This document shows positions 12,955 through 21,997 of a stretch of DNA of 64,000 bases, piece by piece. Numbering within the stretch: position 1 is the stretch's first letter; the number at the start of each line of letters is the position of its first letter. The DNA is taken from positions 17,741,608 through 17,805,607 of the forward strand of contig CM018680.1 in the NCBI GenBank assembly GCA_009363875.1, in the 5' to 3' direction. A model generated the notes under the pieces. That model saw only the letters and a program-made list of their open reading frames with translations. It searched no databases and had not been told where the DNA came from. This DNA is from Mikania micrantha. Its lineage: Eukaryota > Streptophyta > Magnoliopsida > Asterales > Asteraceae. A program made the translations under genes and the position numbers.

Positions 12955-12962
12955 TTCTCAAA

Positions 12963-13403
12963 CTTATACATATTATTTGACACACTAATAAAACTATATG
13001 TTTCGTATATGTTTATACAAACTCACTCTGAAACTCATTAATTCAACATTGGTTGGCCTTAGACATATACAAGTGGTTAGACATTTACGAGTGGTATACA
13101 AGATCAATCATTAAGTTTAAGGAATGATAAGAAATAATGATTGAACCTTTATACATCTTGTATGAGCCCATACGAGACCTATAACAGCCGCGAAATTTGA
13201 GAGTTGTGTGTGAAAGTAACATACCCATTAATTTTGTATTTGCACTAGCACTATTTTTAAATCCAATATGGTGGTCTTACAGTTCTAATTTCTTTTTAAT
13301 TAACTTACACCCATAGCTTTGTTAAATTGAAAGCTTTCTTCCTTTTTTTATTTTTTTAAAATCAATTTACTCATGTAGTTTTGTAAAAAGTAAACAATCA
13401 CAA
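12963..13403. other. AT-rich spacer
   Basis: No coding similarity, terminal repeat or structured motif was recognised between the small hAT element and the SINE. Confidence 0.6.
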
Positions 13404-13644
13404 TATTTGGTTCTAAACTGCTAATTAATTTTTTTTTGAACGACTTGATTCAACTACACCTAAGACGCTATTTAAACCATCCCATCAAATTTGATGCGAT
13501 GTGGTTTACGCCCGAGCCACTCCAGAAGGAACCCAACAACTTGGTAAACTCTGTGACCTTGCCTCTGCAAATATGTTTCGGCCCGGATTCGAGTTCAAGA
13601 TTTTTTCGTAGAGAAGTCTAAGAGGAACAACCATTAAACTATAG

Positions 13645-15050
13645 CAGTGGCGGACCCAAGAATTTTTTTCATGGGGGGCGAAAATTTTCTAGGTTCGTTG
13701 GTGTTCAAGTTAGGTTGGGGAGGATCAGGTCGGGTCTTGTTAAAAAACGACAATCATACTAAATTTCATATATAAAGACATAATGAAAATACAATATATC
13801 TAAAATTGTTAACTACGTGATTTTATTTTTATATATATATACATTCAAAAAAACTTATAAGGAAACGTCCTTAAGTAGCTCTTTCTGTATTAAACAAATA
13901 CAATTATCGCTTAAATTCTTATAAGTAATTCGATTGCGCAAATCTAACTTCAAATATTAGGTTAATATGTTATACAAAAAACTGAACCGTATTCGTAACC
14001 GAAAAAAATGAACCGAATTCTGAATTCGGTTTTCGGTTTGGATCCTAACTGTATCTGAATTCCGAAGTTGGTTCCGAACTGTATCCGAATTTCAGTTTCG
14101 GTATGATTATTGATTCAAAATTTTTTTTGAATTCGGTTTGTTTGGTTAACCGATTAAGGCGAATTCATATTTAAATTTGTTTCTTTATAATTATAATGCA
14201 TAAGGTTTAACTTGGTTTATTTGAATTGGTTTATTTATTTTTAACTAGGTGAAATCTCGTGTGTTACAAGGGTTGAATAAATAAAATATTATATAATTTA
14301 CAATAAAAAAGTTAAATAAACATATGCATTACATAAGTTGAATAAAATACAATTTAATTTGTAAATTCTTAGAGTCATTAAAATAAATCATTAAAACAAT
14401 AAACTTTAAAGTTACGATAGTACATTTTGTTAAGTTAATTTTTGAATATGTTGTATTTAACTATGTATTAACATTTTTATGTTATCGATATTAATTATAT
14501 TAAAATATAAATTATCATATTAATATTTTTGTTATCATAGTTCAATAAACTTGAATTGCGATTAAATTTAATAAATATAAAAAACTAAGAATGAATATTT
14601 GGTTTTTTTAAGAAACTAAATTACTATATTAATTGGTCAAATTAATTAATTATTACTATTAATAAAGAATTCTTAACAAATGAATTAATGTTCAAAATTT
14701 ATGGTGGGAAAATGAATCAAAACATGCCTCAATGCATGACATGTGGCAAAAAAAACATTTATTTATTATATTAGATAGATTGGTATATTCAATTGAATTC
14801 GGTTTTTAACCGGTTTACTAGTGGTATGACTTATTATAATTAATACTAAATTTGATTTACAATGAGATTAAATTATTAGTTAGACATTTTTAAACTAGTT
14901 TATTAATTAACACTTAGAAATGAAGAGTTTAATAGGGGCGATTGCAAAATTTTACGGGAGGCGATCAGGATTTTAACATATATATAATATTAAAAAAAAT
15001 TTTCAAGGTGGGCGGCTGCCTCCATTGGGGCTAATGTGGGTACTCCATTG
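13645..15050. mobile_element. hAT-type element (1.4 kb) inserted in the SINE
   Basis: The ends are imperfect inverted repeats (CAGTGGCGGACCCA and TGGGTACTCCATTG) with a perfect 8-bp duplication AACTATAG (13637-13644 and 15051-15058). The termini fit the plant hAT non-autonomous type. Inside are a cluster of AACCGAATTCGGTT-like palindromes (13990-14110) and a Helitron-like terminus (14245). There is no transposase. Confidence 0.85.
14245..14272 (-). other. Helitron-like 3' terminus
   Basis: Read on the minus strand, a hairpin (CTTGT...ACACGAG) lies about 9 bases before CTAG, followed by T. This is the Helitron 3' signature of hairpin plus CTRR-T. The 5' end was not found. Confidence 0.5.
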
Positions 15051-15079
15051 AACTATAGCCTATGATTATTTGGTTCTAA

Positions 15080-15987
15080 TAAATAGAGTGGATTATTTTT
15101 GTGATTATATCCAAATTTAGTATGTTTTTTTTAACAGCGAAATTTAGTATATCAAAATTTAGTATGTGCAAATAAATTGGTGCATCTTATTTGTTGGTTT
15201 GCATATGGAAGTAGTAGCATCAGGTGATGTAGGACTCCGATGCTAGTGCATCTTTTTCCTATACAGTGTTATTGCATCTTTTTCATTAATAGGGTCAATC
15301 CATATTGATTATTAAATCTTTGAAATTTCTTAAAATGGCATTTTTTTTTGATTGAATTAATAAATTGGAAAATACATGGTTGTGTTTTATGATATTTTAT
15401 ATTATAAAAATAAAATAATACGGATATCACAATCACAATTTAAAATTTATTAGTCAAAAAGTATGATTATTTATTTAATAATAAGTATTTTAACCAGGAA
15501 TTTTTATATATTTTTATGTAATATATATATACACTAGCCTAAAGACCCATGTACTAAATGGGTTGAACAACTATAATATGTTATAAACAATGTTTATTAA
15601 AAAGATTTATTTGTTAGATTTATCAATTGTTGATTAAATAAGAAAAATGAATATTTAAAAATTGCAAATAACAAATAATAATAAGTATTTTATAATAAAT
15701 ATAATATTATAAATACATAAAAGATATAATTGAAATTTTATTATATTTAATTAATTTAGTAAATTATTAAATTTTTATAATAAGAAGATTTATAATTATT
15801 AATATTTAATTATAATTTATTTAATAAAATGTATTATTTTTTTAGGAAAGAGAGGCGGTAAGAAATTATCATATTTCATTAGAAGATAACATGTGTATCC
15901 TAATAATAGTTTTGTTTTTAATTTTTAATTATATAATTTAATTAATAAAAATTATTAATACTTTTTAGGAAAGAGAGGGAAAATTTT
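15080..15987. other. AT-rich DNA with a second Helitron-like 3' terminus
   Basis: On the minus strand, hairpin CCCAT...ATGGG (15562-15546) lies 8 bases before CTAG (15537-15534), then T. The block TTTAGGAAAGAGAGG occurs twice (about 15841 and 15965). The Ty3 element is inserted at 15988, with target duplication ATTTT at 15983-15987. I see nothing else. Confidence 0.5.
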
Positions 15988-16262
15988 TGTAACATCACTG
16001 TATTTCAGGCATCACATTACATAAATATTTGTACTGTTAAAACCTGATATGATAATTGATAATTAGTATGGATTGTTAGATGTCATTATTGTTGGTATAC
16101 ATTATTGAGAACGTATATTATCACAATAAGCATAAACCCTGGGAAGTTTAGTTTGAAACACAACTAAACAGAATCAAAGAGTTTATTGGAGTTGAATTAA
16201 CATGATATGGAATTGTTGACTTGGAATGGTAGTGGGATGAGATTCTATAACCAAAGATAGGC

Positions 16263-16380
16263 AAAGATATAATCATGGTCTATCGAAGAGGTGATGAGAT
16301 GGCGGCTGAGGCAGTTGCGATTGGCCTCTACGTATGCCCTATACATAAACCATCTATGTATCATGATTATATCAGTGTTG
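16263..16380 (+). ncRNA. Structured module, copy 2
   Basis: Outer arms ATCATG (16271-16276) and CATGAT (about 16362-16367) pair. The inner stem is GAGG/CCTC around CAGTTGCGATTGG. The conserved CTACGTATGCCCTATACATAA and terminal ATCAGTG are present. The 3' LTR deletion begins inside its 5' side, so the other LTR has lost it. Confidence 0.6.
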
Positions 16381-16464
16381 AGGCTTTGGTGAGGAGAATC
16401 CGAGGTTTTAGTTGGAATGACAAAAAGTTATGAATTAGTTATTGTTTGGTTACTAAACACAGTC

Positions 16465-16584
16465 AAGGACACATGGTCATGGTTTATCGAAATGGTGGTG
16501 GGACGGTGGCTGGATAGGTTGCGACCTACTCCTACATATGCCCTATACATAAGCTTATTTCGGTCTATCATGGATGTGTCAGTG
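16465..16584 (+). ncRNA. Structured module, copy 3
   Basis: CATGGTTTATCGAAAT pairs with ATTTCGGTCTATCATG over 16 positions with two wobbles and two mismatches. Inside, TAGGT/ACCTA extends the inner stem. It starts AAGGACAC and ends TGTCAGTG like the other copies. Confidence 0.65.
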
Positions 16585-16734
16585 ATATGGTTTAGTGAGA
16601 TTTGGATTGGGGAATTATAATATTCAAGATAATAAAGTAATGAAGGCATTATTGAAAATGATTACGCGGTGGTGAGGTTACGATTATAAATTAAACGCGA
16701 ATGTTATTTCAGGAATATGAATTTAATAATGTAT

Positions 16735-17290
16735 TCGCGTGGGTGACGATTCACACGAATATGATTATTAGGAATAATATCCTGAAACGATATTCCATAA
16801 ATCATAAATCGAATCGAAATACAATATGAGCGTCAGATTGGAAAAGGTGACGATCTTTGCGAATTCGTATGTAAGTGATGCGTTTCGACGAGATAACGAA
16901 ATAATATCTAACGATATTAAATTAGGAAAAAGAATTTAAAAACGTTTATTAGGAATTACAACCTAAGACGGATCCGTACAAATCGTTTATAAAATAAATG
17001 ATTCAACGAAAATAAACAAAATCATTTTATGAAACAACTTTAATTAAAATCATTTTACTTAAAACGAAACATAATTAATTAAACGTTTTATGTTTTAAAT
17101 ATAATTTATGATAAGAACCGAGCATCTTATGATTTTTATCGCGAAATAAACGAGATCGAGCACGCGGGAACGATACGGGGTATAAGAACGAAGAAACACA
17201 TCATCTTCTTCATTTTCTCAAGATCCTTCTCTCTCTAAAACTCACATTTCCACCACTATTTTCTCTCTCTAACTTCTCTCTAAGATATTT
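16735..17290 (+). promoter_or_regulatory. LTR promoter region
   Basis: GTGGGTGACGATTCACACGA (about 16740) and GGTGACGATC are followed by GGGGTATAAGAAC (TATA at 17181-17186) and a CT-rich leader (CTTCTCTCTCTAAAACTCAC). This whole block is missing from the 3' LTR. Confidence 0.7.
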
Positions 17291-17559
17291 TCCTAATTTC
17301 TTATTCGATTCGAGTGATCTTTGGCTCTAAACGTTCGTGTGATTGAGGAGAACAAGAACCCACGAAGAAACTCAACGTTTGGTCGACATTTCGAGGTAAA
17401 TCTAGAGTATTATTTTCGGTTTTGTTGCGAACCACGAACTCTATAACCTATTGTTGTTCTAACTGATCTAAACACTTAGAAATGTTGAGATAAACTCTTG
17501 TAAACCATTTGGAAACCCTAGAAACAAACCTGCAACAGATGTTCGATGATGATGATGAT

Positions 17560-18165
17560 GGTGAGCAGTGGTTCGTAGGAGTGCAGGTGACCGAACCAGG
17601 GGCTGAAAATCCAGATCCGTCGAACCTCTTTTTGGGAGAACCCTAGTGTGGCCAAGCTTCTAGCCGAACCTAGGCCATCACTGAACCTTTCTCCTGAACG
17701 AACCCAACAGCTAGCCACGAACCACATGGGCCACGAACCTGGATGGTGCGAACCTTAGCAGCTGAATTATGGGGAAGCCACGAACCCTGCTAGCTCCACA
17801 AACCTGAGTAGCCGAACCCTAAGAGACGAACCAGAGGGGCTGCTAAACTGAACTCATCTAGCTGAACCCTAATGAGTGCCACGAACCTGTGTTAGACAAA
17901 CGATGGGAACGAACCTATGCCTTCTACAAACCTTGCATGGCAGCAAACCTCATGTTAAACGAACCCTTGACCTCGAACCTGGGGGTTTCGAACCAATTGG
18001 CAGAACCCTAGAACCTTAGCCGGATTTATGAGCTGCGAACCTAATGGTTGCTGAATTACATGTATAGCCAAACCTATGGTTACTTAAACCTTTGAGATGA
18101 GCAGCGAACCTAAGGACAATGGCCGGATATAAGGTTGTTAAACCTAAACATTCGAACTAAGGATT
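17560..18165 (+). repeat. GAACCT microrepeat tract
   Basis: GAACC(C)T, often as CCACGAACCTG, recurs some twenty times at 20-35 base intervals. It occupies the position held by TTCGGCC tracts in the other LTR types. Translation gives no sensible protein. Confidence 0.65.
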
Positions 18166-18904
18166 AAGGGTGGACAAAAGAACATGATAATGGGGTACAT
18201 TCATGCATGCATGGACATTTCAAGTTGCCACCTTTTATAATGAAAATAAGTTTTAACTTGAAAATTTGAGATAACTTAAACAAATTATGGGAATAATTTA
18301 AGATTGATTTTCTTAAACCTAAATACAATTCGATGACTTTAAATGCTGGTTATTTCAAATGAAAGTGCATGCATACTTGTGTAAATGTACAAAGGTGTAT
18401 AAGGTTATTACCTTTACAACTTGTATACCTTTGAAGCATTATTAAAAATCATCATATAGTAGATAATTAAAACTAACTAGTTTAAATTATATTTTTATGA
18501 TGATCAGTGATAAAATCTGAAGTGTTACAACGTATCTTAAATTAAATAACCTAAGTTAATGAAACACTTAATGGTTAAATGTAAACACTTATGGACATTT
18601 AATGGAAATGAAATGTATATACTTATGAATATGAAATACACGATGATTACAAATTGTTGGGTTGCTTTTGATTTCATATACGCGAGTTCTCATAAACACT
18701 GAATCTAAGGAATTCAGGTGAGTTCTCATAACCTCCTTTTTAAATCATTTTGTTTTCAAAATCGAAGGTGGAACATGTATACCAGATTTAAATATTATTT
18801 TGAGAACACATGGGTGACATCTGGTTTATCATTATGGTATTCATATTATTGGATTATCATTGTTTATGGATTGTCACGGTTTATCTCGGATTATAACAAC
18901 TCCA

Positions 18905-19170
18905 TGGGTTGTTTTTGTTGACTTCGGTCCTCTGCAATGATTGCATGTATTGTCACTTGGATTATCACAATTCCATGGGTCATTGTTGTTGACTTCGGTC
19001 CTCCGCAATGATTGAATTACTAATGATGAGTGACTTCGGTCCTCCTCGATCATTCCACTGTTTGTGAATGACTGTGGTCCTCCGCAGTGCATGTATTGTC
19101 ACTTATACTATCTCGGATTATCACAACTTCATGAGTCGTTATTGACTTCGGTCCTTCGCAATGATTGCAT
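18905..19170 (+). ncRNA. Tandem UUCG stem-loops in 5' LTR
   Basis: GACTTCGGTC or a variant occurs five times (18920, 18991, 19032, 19070, 19144). Each reads GAC-UUCG-GUC, the stable C(UUCG)G tetraloop (UGUG in the fourth). Outer arms differ but pair: TCATTG/CAATGA, ATGAT/ATCAT, CACTG/CAGTG, TTATTG/CAATGA (one wobble). Function unknown. Confidence 0.55.
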
Positions 19171-19732
19171 GTATTGTCACTTATACTATTTGGAAATATT
19201 GTTGGTTGAGATTGGTTGAATATATGTGATTGACTATTTGTGATTATTTGAATTATGTGATTGTGTGTTTGTGTTTGTGTGTTGGCAGTGTTGGATTATC
19301 TCGCAGGTGCACATGTGGATTTTTCTTGGAAAACTATAAACTATTATAATCATTTTGTAAACATTTTTGAAACATAAAAACTTATGATTACTCACCAACT
19401 ACTTTGTAGTTGACACTTGATTTTCTACATGTTTCAAGAATGAAGAGAAGTAGGTTGAGGAAGATGATCTCACACTTTTGGACATCATCACTTAGGATCT
19501 TTGACTCAACTAAAATCAACTGGATTACAGAAGACTAGTGTTTAGTTAATTTAGCTAATCTTTTGTGTAAATTACTGTAACTAAATCATGATGAACATGA
19601 TTTTTGATGTATTTACTTCGGTTGATTTAATTGATATGTGATGATTTATTTAGATGCCCACGAGCTTATGAAAAATCTACACATCCCTCGTGGCATCCCG
19701 ACGTTTCCACCATCGGTCGGGGTGTTACAGAT

Positions 19733-19744
19733 TGGTATCAGAGC
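19733..19744 (+). other. Primer binding site (tRNA-Met type)
   Basis: TGGTATCAGAGC lies three bases after the LTR end at 19729. It is the usual plant primer site for reverse transcription from initiator tRNA-Met. Confidence 0.95.
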
Positions 19745-19955
19745 CTGGGTTATAGGAAATTAGGTTACTAGAAATGGTTGATCTAGTCTATAACCGTAGG
19801 ATACCCTAGTATGAAACTATGTCATACACTAGTTGTTATATTTAGGATTTCATGCTTATGTGTTTATTACATGTTAACTGAACTCCTGCTATATATCTGA
19901 ATCGCACATGTTACTTGTTGTTTACATATGATTGATTGTGCCCTAATGATTCGAT

Positions 19956-20077
19956 AAGGACATGCACGTGGTGTATCGTAAACGTGGTGGGCTGGTGGCT
20001 GAAGCAGTTGCGATTGACTTCTACATATGCCCTATACATATACCATTTACGGTACATTAGGTGGATGTCAGTATTGA
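19956..20077 (+). ncRNA. Structured module, copy 4
   Basis: TGTATCGTAAA pairs with TTTACGGTACA (11 bp, one wobble). The inner stem is GAAG/CTTC round CAGTTGCGATTGA. CTACATATGCCCTATACATA is conserved. Confidence 0.65.
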
Positions 20078-20181
20078 GGAATAAGGGAACTACCCGTTTG
20101 GGAAAATATCTGTTTAGGAAATTATTTGTTTAGGAATTTATCTGCTTAGGAAATTGCTTGTTTGACCTTTGATCACTAGAC

Positions 20182-20299
20182 AAGGACACACTCGTGGTAT
20201 ACTACAAAGGTGGTGGGACGGTGGCTGGGGCAGTTGTGACCTACCCCTACATATGCCCTATACATATACCATTTGTAGTATATTGGGGGTCTGTCAGTG
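20182..20299 (+). ncRNA. Structured module, copy 5 (best example)
   Basis: AAGGACA opens the module. GGTATACTACAAA pairs with TTTGTAGTATATT (13 bp, two wobbles). Between the arms lie GGTGGTGGGACGGTGGCT, the inner stem GGGG...CCCC, then CTACATATGCCCTATACATA; TGTCAGTG closes it. Other copies keep the core and closing motif but have quite different arms that still pair. A three-base GGG/CCC contact between core and ATGCCCTA is possible. No known ribozyme core was recognised. Confidence 0.65.
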
Positions 20300-20399
20300 T
20301 CAGGTACTTAGGATATTATTAGGGTATGTTGTAAAGTTATTGGTTGATGGAATACTAGTTGAATTTGGTTTGGATTGATATTTTGGATAATCACATTTG

Positions 20400-20640
20400 A
20401 TGGACACATATACTCATATGAGAATACACTTATTGGACACGTGGGTGAATAAACTCAACGAATAATACGAACACTTAATGACGAGACGAATATTTAGTGC
20501 TGAGATGGACACAATGAATGATATGGACACTTAGTGACAGACTGAATACTTGAGTATTGATATGGACACTAGGTGAAGATATGAACGCATAGTGATGATA
20601 CTAACACTTAGTGATGATATGAACACTTGATAATGAGGTG
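20400..20640 (+). repeat. Degenerate short tandem repeat (GGACACTTAGTGA type)
   Basis: Variants of GATATGGACACTTAGTGA recur at roughly 20-30 base steps. They are diverged and non-coding. Confidence 0.6.
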
Positions 20641-20654
20641 TGAAAATATAGTAA

Positions 20655-20770
20655 ACTTAGACATTAGGGTAGCTTAAATGTCAGTTGAACTTAGACATTA
20701 GGCGAACTTAGAAATAGGTGAACTAGTGTTGAGGTGAACTTAGACATTAGGCGAACCTAGATGCCAGAAG
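20655..20770 (+). repeat. Short tandem repeat (GAACTTAGACATTAGGCGAAC type)
   Basis: AACTTAGACATTAGG occurs three times (about 20655, 20687, 20737) with GCGAAC following the later two. Confidence 0.65.
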
Positions 20771-20862
20771 TACTTGAACACACTTCACTCATAATTATCC
20801 TTCACAGGATGAAACTGTGAAGTGGAACACTTGAGAAACATATGTATACCCTAAATTCTAAC

Positions 20863-20979
20863 AAGGGCATAATCGTGGTGCAATGCAACGGTGGTGGGAC
20901 GGCGGCTGATGCGACTGCTGTCAAGTCTACGTATGCCCTATATATAAGCTTGTTGCACTGCATCGGGAGGTTGTCAGTG
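20863..20979 (+). ncRNA. Structured module, copy 6
   Basis: TGCAATGCAAC pairs with GTTGCACTGCA (10 of 11). The inner pairing is GACT/AGTC. It starts AAGGGCAT and ends TGTCAGTG, only about 10 bases before gag similarity begins. Confidence 0.6.
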
Positions 20980-20989
20980 TTAGTATAGG

Positions 20990-21997
20990 GTGGGAAATGT
21001 TTGCACGTTCAAGCACTTTAACTCTTGTAATTCGCTGAAGTTTACGGGTTCTGAGGGAGTCACTGGTCTGCTACAGTGGTTTGAGAGTATTGAAAACACC
21101 TTCATCAACAGTGACTGTCCTGAGAACTTCAAGGTGCGCTATGCCACCAGTGTTTTCCAAAAGAGAGCACTAACTTGGTGGAACGGCGAAAAGCGAACCA
21201 GGGGAGTTGATGCAGCCCTAGCACTGACGTGGATTGAGGTCAAGAACCTGATAACCATTGAATTCTTTCCTCGCAGTGAGATGAGGAAACTGGAAGCTGA
21301 GTTCTGGGAACTCAAGCAAGATAGTGGTGAGAATGTAATCTACAATTCTCGCTTCCATGAGTATAGTCTGCTGGTACCTCATCTAGTAACACCACTTGAG
21401 AGAGCAATAGAGAAGTACATAGGCGGTCTCCCTATGTAGATTCAAGACACAGTCTTTGGTAGCAACCTTACCACTTTGGAAGCTGCAATCTGTCTATCTG
21501 CTACACTGACGGATAATCACGTGAAGGCTGGAACACTCACAAGAAAGGGATCTAAGAAGGATGATACAAAGTCCACTGCCAAGGAGGCTTCAACTGAAGT
21601 CAAAACTGAACAAGGCAGTTCATCCAAAAGCAGCAACAAGAAGCGAAAGACCAGGAATTTCGTTGTTACTACTCCTGCTGCAAAGACTACTCAGCAATCG
21701 TCAAACAACTCAAACGCCAGAAATTATGTTGGGGCCGCTCCTCAATGTAACATCTGCAGATATCATCACACACCTAACTTGCCATGTCGCGTCTGCAACA
21801 ACTGCGGCAAGTATGGTCATTTTGCAAATGTATGTCAGAGTGCACCGCAAGCACAAAGGATGCAACCTGCATCGCTTGCACTGCCAGCTCCACATGCACA
21901 ACCAATTCAAGCTGTACCCATTCACCAAGTACCTGTACAGGCAAGAGCCTGTTATGAGTGTGGTGAAGTGGGTCATTTCAGGAATTAATGCCCGAGA
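20990..21997 (+). pseudogene. gag: Ty3 gag, N-terminally shortened, two stops
   Basis: The frame reads FKHFNSCNSLKFTGSEG, LLQWFESIENTF, KRALTWWNGEKR and FHEYSLLVPHL, then a zinc-finger region with CNICRYHHTPNLPCRVCNNC and CYECGEVGHFRN. TAG at 21437-21439 and TAA at 21986-21988 (inside the last zinc knuckle) break an otherwise open frame that runs on into pol. No ATG lies at the frame start (it opens with GTG), consistent with loss of the gag N-terminus. Confidence 0.92.

Larger units (their letters stand above)
13417..15066 (-). mobile_element. SINE (~236 bp) split by a hAT element
   Basis: A 13-bp duplication TATTTGGTTCTAA flanks the composite (13404-13416 and 15067-15079). On the minus strand the SINE head is at 15066-15059, then jumps to 13644 and runs to 13417. 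It has a box-B-like TTGAACTCGAATCC (about 13590) and a nine-A run (13437-13429). Twelve bases between the A run and the duplication are unusual, so the exact 3' end is uncertain. Length and layout suit a tRNA-derived plant SINE; no clear box A was found. Confidence 0.6.
15988..19729 (+). repeat. 5' LTR (3742 bp)
   Basis: It starts TGTAACATCACTG and ends GGGTGTTACA. In order it holds: a 36-bp segment absent from the 3' LTR, two structured modules, GGTGACGATTC promoter motifs, TATAAG and a CT-rich leader, a GAACCT microrepeat tract, and a tandem UUCG stem-loop array. Confidence 0.95.
19745..20989 (+). other. Untranslated leader with three modules and tandem repeats
   Basis: The stretch between primer site and gag holds three structured modules (19956, 20182, 20863) and two short tandem arrays (20400-20640, 20660-20770). 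The normal basic N-terminal part of gag is not encoded; recognisable gag starts about 10 bases after the last module. Confidence 0.7.

Noticed and set aside
13580..13600. tRNA gene suggested by GATTCGAGTTC
   Set aside because: No cloverleaf or box A; it fits better as the box-B-like part of a SINE.
17560..19170. CRISPR-like spaced repeats
   Set aside because: Repeats are diverged, spacing is irregular and the context is a plant LTR.
20182..20299. Hammerhead, twister or HDV-like ribozyme
   Set aside because: The conserved catalytic cores of these classes were not found; only the generic hairpin layout is similar.
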